Positions 16,796 to 24,188 of a stretch of 30,669 nucleotides of DNA are shown one piece after another (position 1 is the stretch's first letter; the number at the start of each line of letters is the position of its first letter). Source of the stretch: Alphaproteobacteria bacterium (GTDB lineage: Bacteria > Pseudomonadota > Alphaproteobacteria > Rs-D84); NCBI GenBank assembly GCA_017383325.1, contig JAFNYG010000052.1:1-30669 (forward strand). Direction: 5' to 3'. A program made the position numbers and the translations under genes. Under the pieces are notes generated by a model. It was not told the DNA's origin. It saw only the letters and a list, made by a program, of their open reading frames with translations, and searched no databases.

Positions 16796-17518
16796 ATGAA
16801 AAAACAATTCGCCCTGTTGGGGATATTAAGCATACTGACCGGTTGCGGTGGCGCCGACAACGAAATCATCGCAGAACAACCCTTACCTGTGATATACGAA
16901 AACGCCTATGCAGAATTTAACGAAAAAAATTACGAAGAAGCGGCCACTGAATTTTTAAAGGCCGAAACCCAACACCCGGCCAGTCCATGGGCCCCCGACG
17001 CATTAATAATGGCGGCCTATTCCCATTACATGGATGGCGACTTTGCCGGCGCCCTGTTGGCGACCGATCGTTTTATGCGTTTTCATCCCGGCCACCACGA
17101 TGTTCCATATGTGATGTACCTGCGTGGCATGTGCTATTATCGCCAGGTCAGTGATGTTCGGCGCGAACCGGGCATGTCCGCGTACGCATTGCAGCAATTT
17201 CAGACATTGGTCCAACGCTTTCCAACCAGTGAATACGCCAAGAACGCCGAAAACAAAATCATAATTTTAAAAAATTATATCGCCGGCAAGGTCATGTACT
17301 CGGCCCGTCAAGACATGCAAAATGAAAACTGGACCAGTGCCATAAATCAATTGCAAACCGTTGTACGCGACGCCCAAGAAACCGTTATGACCCCCGAAGC
17401 AATGTACAGATTATCCGAAGCATACACTGCAATCGGCCTGCCAGACCAGGCCCACGGATATTCGGAAATGCTAAAATTAAATTTTCCAGACAATGAATGG
17501 ACCAAGAAACTAAAATAA
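16796..17518 (+). CDS. bamD: Outer-membrane protein assembly factor BamD
   Basis: Lipoprotein of the BAM complex that links BamA to substrate outer-membrane proteins. The 240-residue product starts with a lipoprotein signal (ILTGC, lipidated Cys17), followed by TPR-like helical hairpins: YAEFNEKNYEEAATEFLKAE, WAPDALIMAAYSHYMDGDF, DRFMRFHPGHHDVPYVMYLR, and LQQFQTLVQRFPTSEYAKNA. The last two are the best-known BamD/ComL signatures. An open frame extends upstream to 16463 antisense to murJ and is ignored; the ATG at 16796 has AGGA nine bases upstream. Its likely client products in this window are the autotransporter, the OmpA-like protein context and the barrel at 29435. Confidence 0.94.
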   Translation: MKKQFALLGILSILTGCGGADNEIIAEQPLPVIYENAYAEFNEKNYEEAATEFLKAETQHPASPWAPDALIMAAYSHYMDGDFAGALLATDRFMRFHPGHHDVPYVMYLRGMCYYRQVSDVRREPGMSAYALQQFQTLVQRFPTSEYAKNAENKIIILKNYIAGKVMYSARQDMQNENWTSAINQLQTVVRDAQETVMTPEAMYRLSEAYTAIGLPDQAHGYSEMLKLNFPDNEWTKKLK

Positions 17519-17519
17519 A

Positions 17520-17544
17520 ATCGCCCGTTTGGGCGTTTTTATTT
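17520..17544. terminator. Bidirectional terminator, bamD and the 17539 gene
   Basis: CGCCC-GTTT-GGGCG (17522-17535) followed by TTTTTATTT, with an A-rich left flank. It overlaps the stop of the converging gene. The same 14-base hairpin recurs at 20419. Confidence 0.88.
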
Positions 17545-18249
17545 ACTTCTCTTATCCAACTTGTTTATATTAGACAACAATATTTCTTTCGGAACAGGCG
17601 CGTTACCAAACACAGCCTCTACACGCTCCATATCTTCCGGGTGCGATTTCAGATGCCCCGCCATAATCGCTGTCGCCACACCTATAAAATCATTATCTGC
17701 CACAGAAATCTTGCCTTCTATAATCATATCAAAATAAACCCGCGAATCGGCTGACATGTTTTTTACAATTTCTGGCGCAACACGTAACATTTTCTTTGCT
17801 GCCCCGGGGTCCAACTTATGTTCTTTTGCCAAACGCTCTATTTCCAGCATCATATCAATATTTTGCTCTGCCTTGTCACGTTCTGCCTTATTTTTCGCTG
17901 CAATACCAATACATATTAACGCCAAAATCAATTGAACACATACATTAAATTGCCACGCCAAATGCGGATCATAACGTCCATCATTAAATGGACTATACGT
18001 ATCACCCATCGCCTGCAAATACGTCCGCTGATCAAGTACCGGCCCTGTATAATCATGCATTTCTGCCTCATAACTTCTTTGATTTGAAAGATATCCCCAT
18101 GCCGCACTGGACAGTAAAAACGCGACCATATTCCCACCCATGAAAAAATAGACAGGATTTTTTTTCTTTGGCACATATTTGTTATAAGCCTGTTTTGTCT
18201 TGGCCTCAATATTTTTCGTGGCCTTTTTTATTACCGTTTTCTTTTCCAT
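17539..18249 (-). CDS. Two-helix membrane protein, last gene of an unknown operon
   Basis: 236 residues from the ATG at 18249 (GGAG eight bases upstream; the frame also has a GTG at 18261). Very basic N-terminus (about 35 residues, many Lys), then hydrophobic segments about 39-60 (FFMGGNMVAFLLSSAAWGYL) and about 104-121 (QLILALICIGIAAKN). A charged, helical, probably cytosolic C-terminal domain of about 115 residues follows, starting AERDKAEQNIDMMLEIERLA. The basic N-terminus suggests both ends are cytosolic, with a short periplasmic loop holding a tyrosine-rich stretch. No family recognised. It begins 13 bases after the L,D-transpeptidase-like gene. Confidence 0.78.
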   Translation of the reverse strand: MEKKTVIKKATKNIEAKTKQAYNKYVPKKKNPVYFFMGGNMVAFLLSSAAWGYLSNQRSYEAEMHDYTGPVLDQRTYLQAMGDTYSPFNDGRYDPHLAWQFNVCVQLILALICIGIAAKNKAERDKAEQNIDMMLEIERLAKEHKLDPGAAKKMLRVAPEIVKNMSADSRVYFDMIIEGKISVADNDFIGVATAIMAGHLKSHPEDMERVEAVFGNAPVPKEILLSNINKLDKRSK

Positions 18250-18262
18250 TTTATTCTCCACT

Positions 18263-19402
18263 TTATTTATAATTCACAATAACGGGAATACTACCACTAA
18301 TAAATCCTGTATCAACAAAATCATCTATATTCGTTCCCAAACTTATGCACCCCGCCGATTGCTGTTTATCTGAATTAGACGTACCATGCAAATACATTGC
18401 CCCACGCCCCTTTGTATTCGTTTTCGTTTCCGGAATCAATGGAAATCTATACCCCCCCCATGCATCCATATTTTTAGGATTTTCCATATCCCGTTTTCTT
18501 ACCAAATATACGCCATCCGGTATTGGACCCGTCGCCGGCAAACCACTATATCTTTTTTGCTGACAGTCTACCAATCCTGAAAACGCAGTATTTACAATAT
18601 ACTTTGCCTTATTCCCTTCGCACGCAATCAAAATCTTGCCATTATATAACATCACTTTGTTAACTGTCATCCTTCCTCCTGATACAGGAAACGCATAAAA
18701 TCCTTTCTTGTATTTTCCATTCGCGTTATCCCAACCCGACAACAAAGATCTATCAGTAACCGTGGGGTCAAGCGGGCAGCCATTCACATTTTTTGCAACC
18801 TTAACCGAATTCACACAAGCCTCCAAATCCACAAAGGGGTTAATTTCGGTAACCCCCCTCCTATAATCTTGCAACAACCCACGAATTTTTTCATTATCAA
18901 CTAAACAATTCCCCAAAGCTTTATAAAGCCAATCCTTCGCGTAAGACGCTGTCACCGCTGCATTGGGTAACGACATAACCGACGCCACACCAGCCGTAAC
19001 CCTCAATTTTTTATCTGTTATGAGAGTGAAGAACGCTTTTTCAGATTCACTAACCAGCCCACTCTGTTTCCCACTTATTTTTTTTAGCTGTGCATCTAAA
19101 TTATTTCTGGCACCGTGACAGCTCTTGTACATTCCCGCAAGAAAATCGAGCATATTGCCATTAAAAAACTTATTTTTTATACATTCATTACCACTCCATT
19201 TCTCCAGCACCCTCTCTATTATTTTAATATCTTGGACCCTATAAATATCTTTACCAACACTAAATAAAATAGGCGCTGTATTTCGTGTATTTCCCACATT
19301 AGGCCGTTTATTAACGTACGTGGCATCCCGCGCATAAACATCAACCCCACGACCGGCAACAGGAATCATACAAAGAACAAAAAATAGAAACAACTTTCGC
19401 AT
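18263..19402 (-). CDS. Secreted L,D-transpeptidase-like protein (DUF2778/Tlde1-like domain)
   Basis: 379 residues with a signal peptide (MRKLFLFFVLCMIPVAGRG). Residues about 30-250 are an unrecognised helical region with scattered cysteines (CIKN, SCHG, NCLV, ACVN, GCPL). Residues about 275-378 carry the catalytic-type domain: YSGLPATGPIPDGVYLV, then WGGYRFPLIPE, then MYLHGTSN with His339 and QQSAGCISLG with Cys352. The GPIPxGxY start and the H...S.GC arrangement are those of DUF2778/Tlde1 and, more distantly, YkuD L,D-transpeptidases, which act on peptidoglycan stem peptides through the Cys. The role here (cell-wall remodelling or toxic effector) is inference. It starts 3 bases after the stop of the preceding gene. 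Confidence 0.82.
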   Translation of the reverse strand: MRKLFLFFVLCMIPVAGRGVDVYARDATYVNKRPNVGNTRNTAPILFSVGKDIYRVQDIKIIERVLEKWSGNECIKNKFFNGNMLDFLAGMYKSCHGARNNLDAQLKKISGKQSGLVSESEKAFFTLITDKKLRVTAGVASVMSLPNAAVTASYAKDWLYKALGNCLVDNEKIRGLLQDYRRGVTEINPFVDLEACVNSVKVAKNVNGCPLDPTVTDRSLLSGWDNANGKYKKGFYAFPVSGGRMTVNKVMLYNGKILIACEGNKAKYIVNTAFSGLVDCQQKRYSGLPATGPIPDGVYLVRKRDMENPKNMDAWGGYRFPLIPETKTNTKGRGAMYLHGTSNSDKQQSAGCISLGTNIDDFVDTGFISGSIPVIVNYK

Positions 19403-19405
19403 TGA

Positions 19406-20347
19406 TTAAAAAGCCCCCTCGCACTTCTCTGCCGCAGACACTGCGCGCTTTACAGCGGCTATTTGCGTCGCATTAAATACTGTTGCAACCCCCGCCGCAA
19501 CTGTTGCACCACCCGCGAGCACATTAGATGCCACATTCAAATTCGCTTCTTTCTTTTTTCCGTCATCTGAATCATCCCCACGCACAGGTTCAGAATTCGC
19601 CAATGCGCTGGTCACTGTTCCTGCAATCGCAGTTGCCGCCCCAGTACCCGCTGAAATCGCCCCTCCCTTGGCCCTGTTGTTTATTTTGCTTAAATCAACT
19701 AATTCCCATGCAGAACAGGCCTGAATTATTTTATTTGCGCGTTCTAACATGGCAACATCCGCACCACCATCAATACGCGCCTGCATAAATGCCTGTGACA
19801 ATTTTTCTTTTTCTGCAATACACAAATCTATCTGGGACTGCAAATCTTCATCAACACGATTTTTCATAGAAATAATCATCCCAGCGGTATCAGCAACCGC
19901 CGCCCCCGCCAATGTACCCGTTCGAACTTTTCCCAACACTATGGATTCTTCCCTTAAACTATCACGCAAGGTACGAAGGTCTTCTGCAATACTAGTTCCC
20001 TCTGGCATTTCTGTTTCATCGAACAACTGTGCCAAAACCTCCAACAATTGATCTTCTGTTTCAATCGTTATTACACCGGCTTCATCCAATATCGCATCTA
20101 TATATTCTATATCTTCATCAACATTTGCCTTGGCAATACCTGTTCCCAACGCAACGCCACCAGCAACCGCACCAACAGATGTCACAGCTGTATTAATACC
20201 AGCCATCTGTTTTAAATCTTTCAATTGTTCTGACAAACCAACACACGCTTCGCGCGTCCGCTCTATTTGCACAGGCAATAAATTTTCTGCCCCCATTGCG
20301 GTCCCTGCAAACAAAACAGAAAAAATCCAAATCTTCAAAAAATTCAA
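19406..20347 (-). CDS. Exported glycine-zipper-like protein, first gene of an unknown operon
   Basis: 313 residues, starting at a TTG (20347). The frame is closed by a stop 7 codons upstream and holds no ATG before the signal peptide, and AAGGA lies 9 bases before the TTG. Signal peptide MNFLKIWIFSVLFAGTAMG, cleavage before AEN. The mature part alternates charged helices (about 76-140 acidic; 165-215) with small-residue hydrophobic stretches: AVTSVGAVAGGVALGTGIA (about 54-72), GTLAGAAVADTAGMIIS (about 144), AISAGTGAATAIAGTVTSAL (about 230) and VLAGGATVAAGVATVF (about 277). Such G/A-rich segments resemble glycine zippers able to insert into or oligomerise in membranes. Four cysteines (ACVG, LCIA, ACSA, KCEG). 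No family recognised. Confidence 0.78.
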   Translation of the reverse strand: MNFLKIWIFSVLFAGTAMGAENLLPVQIERTREACVGLSEQLKDLKQMAGINTAVTSVGAVAGGVALGTGIAKANVDEDIEYIDAILDEAGVITIETEDQLLEVLAQLFDETEMPEGTSIAEDLRTLRDSLREESIVLGKVRTGTLAGAAVADTAGMIISMKNRVDEDLQSQIDLCIAEKEKLSQAFMQARIDGGADVAMLERANKIIQACSAWELVDLSKINNRAKGGAISAGTGAATAIAGTVTSALANSEPVRGDDSDDGKKKEANLNVASNVLAGGATVAAGVATVFNATQIAAVKRAVSAAEKCEGAF

Positions 20348-20410
20348 ATCCGCCCATCCTTTTGCTTACGTCAAAAAATAGTATCATACTTACCTCAAAC
20401 ACACAAATAT

Positions 20411-20439
20411 AAAAAAAACGCCCGTTTGGGCGTTTTTTT
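20411..20439 (-). terminator. Terminator after the DUF1015 gene
   Basis: CGCCC-GTTT-GGGCG (20419-20432) inside an A-run and a T-run, giving a stem of about 12 pairs. It touches the stop at 20438 and precedes the TTG-started gene's operon, so that operon must have its own promoter in 20348-20410; none is clear. Confidence 0.88.
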
Positions 20440-21676
20440 ATACCAACTTATGAATAACCAAACCGCTGCGCAATTTTGGTTCAAACCATGTTGTCTTTGG
20501 TGGCATAATATTCCCAGTATCCGCGATATCAATAATTTGACGCATAGTAACTGGATACAACGCAAATGCTGCTGCCATCTCGCCACTATCAACCCGTTTT
20601 TGTAATTCGCCCAGCCCACGAATTCCCCCGACAAAATCGATTCGTTTTGATGTTCGCAAATCACCCAAATTCAAAATTTTATCAAACACCAGATTGGACA
20701 ACACTGTCACATCTAATACACCAATCGGGTCATTATCGTCATAGGTTCCCGGCCGCGCAGTCAACGAATACCATTTCCCATTCAAATACATACCAAAGTT
20801 ATGCAACGCATTTGGCTTATAAATTTCTGCACCAACTTCTTTGATATCAAAATTGTCTGATAATTTACGCAAAAACTCGTCTGCACTCAATCCATTCAAG
20901 TCACGAACAACGCGATTATAGTCAATAATTTTCAACTGGCTTTCTGGGAAAATAACCGCCAAGAAATAATTATATTCTTCATCCCCTGTATGATTTGGAT
21001 TGGCGGCACGCTTTTCTGCACCAACCAATGCCGCCGCCGCAGTACGATGATGTCCATCCGCAACATACAGCGCAGGAATCTCTGCAAATATTTCTGTTAT
21101 ACGCGCATTAATCGCCGCATCACGAATTGCCCAAAACGTATGTCCAAAACCATCTTCTGAAACAAAATCATATTCTGGCATCTGATTTTCAACAATATTT
21201 TCGACAATCTGATTCATTTCATCAACATCTGGATACGCAAAGAACACAGGTTCTATATTTGCATTTTGTATCCGAACATGAATCATACGATCTTCTTCTT
21301 TATCCTTGCGGGTTAATTCATGTTTTTTTATTTTTCCCGACATATAATCATCAACATTTGCGGCGGCGACCAAACCATACTGCGTACGCCCATCCATTGT
21401 CTGCGCATACACATAGTACATCTCTGTCTGATCCTGAACCAACCATCCACGTTCCTGCCACAGCTTAAAATTCTCGACCGCTTTGTCGTATACAGGTTGC
21501 GAATGCTCATCTGCAATCGGATCGAAATCAATTTCTGGCTTAATTATATGCAACAGCGACTTTTCCCCGGCCTCTGCCTTGGCCTCGACAGAATTCAAGA
21601 CATCATATGGTCTTGATGCGACCTCTGCTGCCAATTCCTTTGGTGGTCTGACACCTGCAAACGGTTTGATTTTCAT
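20438..21676 (-). CDS. DUF1015 family protein
   Basis: 412-residue cytosolic protein matching DUF1015 over its full length: IKPFAGVRPPKELAAEVASR at the start, PYDVLN, KPEIDFDP, a YYVYAQTMDGRTQYGLVAAA strand, and KKHELTRKDKEEDRMIHVR in the centre. It also has YVADGHHRTAAA and CLIP-like C-terminal VDFVGGIRGLGELQKRVDSG. The ADGHHR box resembles the catalytic segment of ParB/sulfiredoxin-fold proteins such as free-serine kinases. DUF1015 genes often neighbour serine-biosynthesis genes in other bacteria, but none is here. Biochemical role not established. Strong AAGGAG before the ATG. It lies 165 bases downstream of the ABC exporter gene with no terminator between, so it may be cotranscribed. Confidence 0.9.
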   Translation of the reverse strand: MKIKPFAGVRPPKELAAEVASRPYDVLNSVEAKAEAGEKSLLHIIKPEIDFDPIADEHSQPVYDKAVENFKLWQERGWLVQDQTEMYYVYAQTMDGRTQYGLVAAANVDDYMSGKIKKHELTRKDKEEDRMIHVRIQNANIEPVFFAYPDVDEMNQIVENIVENQMPEYDFVSEDGFGHTFWAIRDAAINARITEIFAEIPALYVADGHHRTAAAALVGAEKRAANPNHTGDEEYNYFLAVIFPESQLKIIDYNRVVRDLNGLSADEFLRKLSDNFDIKEVGAEIYKPNALHNFGMYLNGKWYSLTARPGTYDDNDPIGVLDVTVLSNLVFDKILNLGDLRTSKRIDFVGGIRGLGELQKRVDSGEMAAAFALYPVTMRQIIDIADTGNIMPPKTTWFEPKLRSGLVIHKLV

Positions 21677-21841
21677 ATTTTCTCCTTTTCTTACTATCTT
21701 TGCTTATTTCTAAGGATTTTGTTCCCCTGTTGCACAGTGCGCCTTTACATTACGCAAACACAAATCATATAAAACCATTGCCCGCCAAATACCATCACTG
21801 CCTTTTATTTTCCCTAAAAATTCCCCCAGACAGTCAACTGA

Positions 21842-23659
21842 TTACTTTTTAGACTTTTTTTGTTTTGCATCGGTTTTGAACTGAATGTCGCGCAGTTTTT
21901 TATATTCGCCACCCAATGCACACAGTTCTGCATCTGTTCCCTGTTCAACGATTTGCCCGTCTTTGATTACACAGATAATATCTGCATCCAATATTGTTGA
22001 CAAACGATGCGCGATAACAAATGTCGTACGCCCACGCATTAAATCATTCAACGCAGATTGAATTAATTTTTCACTTTGTGTATCCAGCGCAGACGTCGCC
22101 TCGTCCAGCAATAATATAGGCGCATTTTTCAAAATCGCCCGTGCAATCGCGATTCGCTGTTTTTGTCCACCCGACAACAAACCGCCCCCCTCGCCCACAG
22201 ATGTTTCATATCCTTTTGGGAATTCATTGATAAACCCATCTGCATTTGCTGCGATTGCGGCGGCAACCACTTCTTCATGCGTTGCATCTGGCCGCCCATA
22301 TTTAATATTTTCTTCAATCGACCCATTGAACAAGAAAACAGACTGTGAAACCTCGGCTATATTTTCGCGCAAAGACTTCAAAGTATATTTTTTCAAATCT
22401 GTACGATTTATTGTGATTTTACCGACCTGCGGATCATAAAACCGTTCCAACAAATTAAACATAGTTGTTTTTCCACCACCGGACGGTCCAACCAACGCAC
22501 AGACCTTACCTGCGGGCACATTCAAATTAATATTTTTCAGCACAGGTTCTGACGGATTATACGCGAACGACACATTCTGAAATCCAACCGTCAGGTTCTT
22601 TGACGTCAAATCACGTGCATCTGGTGCATCGACAATATCTGGTTTACTGTCCAAGAACGCGAACAGAATTTCCGCTGCCAACAATCCATGCTGCAACGTA
22701 TCACCAGTTCCCGTAATAGACTTTGCCGGTTTATACGCCGCCGTCAGCGCCAACAAAAACGCTGTAAAATCACCTGTTGTGATTGCGCCACTGGAAATAA
22801 AATGTCCCCCCATAATCATTGCGATACACAAACCAATAGAAATCATAAATTCCATCAACGGCGACCGCAATGCATTTGCCTGTGTACTTTTATACGCATT
22901 AATGACCGAACTGTTCAGCACATGCGCAAACTTTTTTTCTTCGCGCTCTTCAGATGCAAATGCCTGAATTGTTTTTATCCCATGCAACGTCTGATTCAAC
23001 TGTTGCGACACATTATTCGCGATACCGAACGATTGCCGAGACAACTTGCGCCGCTTGCGCATAATAACGACCATCGGTATCATAATCGCAGGCGCCAAGA
23101 ACATCAAAACGATACACATCTGATGCGCGTAATAGAACATCAATGCCAACGTCATAATCAGTGTTGCGACATTCTGCACCACTTTAATCACAGTTCCCGT
23201 CACCAGGTTCAAAACCGCCCCGGCCTGGACACCGAAATAATTCAAATTTTTTCCGATACCATCTGCATAGAATCGCGCTAAATTCATATGCATCAAATGT
23301 TTGTAAATTTTCTTTTGCAGGTTGGCACTGGCCAACAGCCCGCCCTTAGACATAATCAAGGCCTTGGCATATGTAAATGCCCCCTTTGCGCCGAACGCGA
23401 CAATGACCTGAACCCCCAGCCAATATACCGCATTTATACTTTTTTCAATGAACGCTTTATCCACCACCTGTTGCACAATTGTGATGGTATATGCCTCTGC
23501 GGCGGCGGCCAACACCGTAAACACGATACCCGCAACCAGCCATTTCCAGTACGGCCGTCCCACTTCGCGCCACACGCGCCCATACAGTGACCATTTTATA
23601 CGACCATTTGATTCATCGCCTTTGATAAAGGACTTTACTTTATTTATCATTTTTTTCAT
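21842..23659 (-). CDS. MsbA-type ABC exporter (fused membrane and ATPase domains)
   Basis: 605 residues from the ATG at 23659; a longer frame from a TTG at 23692 would run through the promoter. Residues about 30-335 are an ABC type 1 exporter membrane domain with six helices. Residues about 360-590 are the ATPase: Walker A GPSGGGKTT, Q-loop VSQSVFLFNGSIEENI, signature LLSGGQKQRIAIARAI, Walker B ILLLDEATSALD and switch IAHRLSTI. Such homodimers flip lipid A-core or other lipids; MsbA is the best guess in a Gram-negative, but the substrate is not fixed by sequence. Lysine-rich tail (KQKKSKK). GGGGG sits 3-7 bases before the ATG, but a TATAAT ends only 9 bases before it, so the ribosome site may lie at or before the transcript's 5' end. 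Confidence 0.9.
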   Translation of the reverse strand: MKKMINKVKSFIKGDESNGRIKWSLYGRVWREVGRPYWKWLVAGIVFTVLAAAAEAYTITIVQQVVDKAFIEKSINAVYWLGVQVIVAFGAKGAFTYAKALIMSKGGLLASANLQKKIYKHLMHMNLARFYADGIGKNLNYFGVQAGAVLNLVTGTVIKVVQNVATLIMTLALMFYYAHQMCIVLMFLAPAIMIPMVVIMRKRRKLSRQSFGIANNVSQQLNQTLHGIKTIQAFASEEREEKKFAHVLNSSVINAYKSTQANALRSPLMEFMISIGLCIAMIMGGHFISSGAITTGDFTAFLLALTAAYKPAKSITGTGDTLQHGLLAAEILFAFLDSKPDIVDAPDARDLTSKNLTVGFQNVSFAYNPSEPVLKNINLNVPAGKVCALVGPSGGGKTTMFNLLERFYDPQVGKITINRTDLKKYTLKSLRENIAEVSQSVFLFNGSIEENIKYGRPDATHEEVVAAAIAANADGFINEFPKGYETSVGEGGGLLSGGQKQRIAIARAILKNAPILLLDEATSALDTQSEKLIQSALNDLMRGRTTFVIAHRLSTILDADIICVIKDGQIVEQGTDAELCALGGEYKKLRDIQFKTDAKQKKSKK

Positions 23660-23668
23660 AGCCCCCAC

Positions 23669-23697
23669 ATTATACGAGACTATCCCCCACAAGTCTA
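23669..23697 (-). promoter_or_regulatory. Promoter of the MsbA-type gene
   Basis: Minus-strand TAGACT (23697-23692), 17-base spacer, TATAAT (23674-23669). The -10 and what follows match the promoter at 29318 over 16 of 18 positions. Confidence 0.6.
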
Positions 23698-23733
23698 GTC
23701 CAAAAGATTATTCGACAAAAATTCATTTTTAGA

Positions 23734-23762
23734 TTGACAATGAACACAAAAACAGATAAAAT
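23734..23762 (+). promoter_or_regulatory. Promoter of tRNA-Ala(TGC)
   Basis: Perfect TTGACA (23734-23739), 17-base spacer, TAAAAT (23757-23762). A CCTTCA/TGAAGG hairpin (23770-23785) lies in the leader before the tRNA. Confidence 0.82.
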
Positions 23763-23796
23763 CCATTCGCCTTCACAGATGAAGGTGCAAAGTTTT

Positions 23797-23872
23797 GGGG
23801 TCATAGCTCAGTTGGTAGAGCACCTGCTTTGCAAGCAGGGGGTCGTCAGTTCGAGTCTGATTGGCTCCACCA
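23797..23872 (+). tRNA. tRNA-Ala (anticodon TGC)
   Basis: Acceptor GGGGTCA/TGGCTCC with the G3-U70 alanine identity pair, anticodon loop TTTGCAA in a CCTGC/GCAGG stem, T arm GTCAGTTCGAGTCTGAT, encoded CCA. It is a standalone gene, not in an rRNA spacer. Confidence 0.97.
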
Positions 23873-23881
23873 AAACAAGCG

Positions 23882-23907
23882 AAGGGGGATTCAAATCCCC
23901 TTTTTAA
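23882..23907 (+). terminator. Terminator after tRNA-Ala
   Basis: Stem GGGGAT/ATCCCC (23885-23890 with 23895-23900), loop TCAA, then TTTTTAATT. rpsU begins 42 bases later, so partial readthrough could feed it. Confidence 0.72.
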
Positions 23908-23948
23908 TTAAAACAACCTATAAAATGCGTCAAAGGGGGTGAATACAT

Positions 23949-24155
23949 ATGGTCAAAGTTCTGGTTCGCGACAATAACGTTGAACAGGCACTGCGCGTTG
24001 CAAAACGCAAATCTCAAAAAGAAGGTCTGTACCGCGAAATGAAAGAACGTCAGCGTTATGAAAAACCAACCACAAAACGCAAACGTTTAAAAGAAGAAGC
24101 CGTTCGCAACGAAAAGAAACGTCAATCGAAACAGCGTATGGTTTTCGGATTCTAA
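23949..24155 (+). CDS. rpsU: 30S ribosomal protein S21
   Basis: 68-residue basic protein: [20 protein letters not shown], then [20 protein letters not shown], typical S21. S21 sits near the 16S anti-Shine-Dalgarno and supports initiation. Ribosome site GGGGGTGA. A TATAAA (23920-23925) could be a -10, but no good -35 precedes it. Confidence 0.97.
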   Translation: MVKVLVRDNNVEQALRVAKRKSQKEGLYREMKERQRYEKPTTKRKRLKEEAVRNEKKRQSKQRMVFGF

Positions 24156-24188
24156 AAAAAAATCACCCGTTTGGGTGATTTTTTTTAT
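24155..24188. terminator. Bidirectional terminator between rpsU and the glycosyltransferase gene
   Basis: Stem AATCACCC/GGGTGATT (24161-24168 with 24173-24180), loop GTTT, A-run left and T-run right. Serves the two converging genes. Confidence 0.92.

Noticed and set aside
21710..21841. Open frame continuing about 43 codons past the ABC exporter TAA (includes GIWRAMVLYDLCLRNVKAHC)
   Set aside because: No ATG, GTG or TTG with a ribosome site near its beginning, and an open run of this length is not rare by chance. It could be a gene remnant, but support is too thin to list.
23457..23465. TTATCCACC, one mismatch from a DnaA box, inside the ABC exporter gene
   Set aside because: Coding sequence; chance match.
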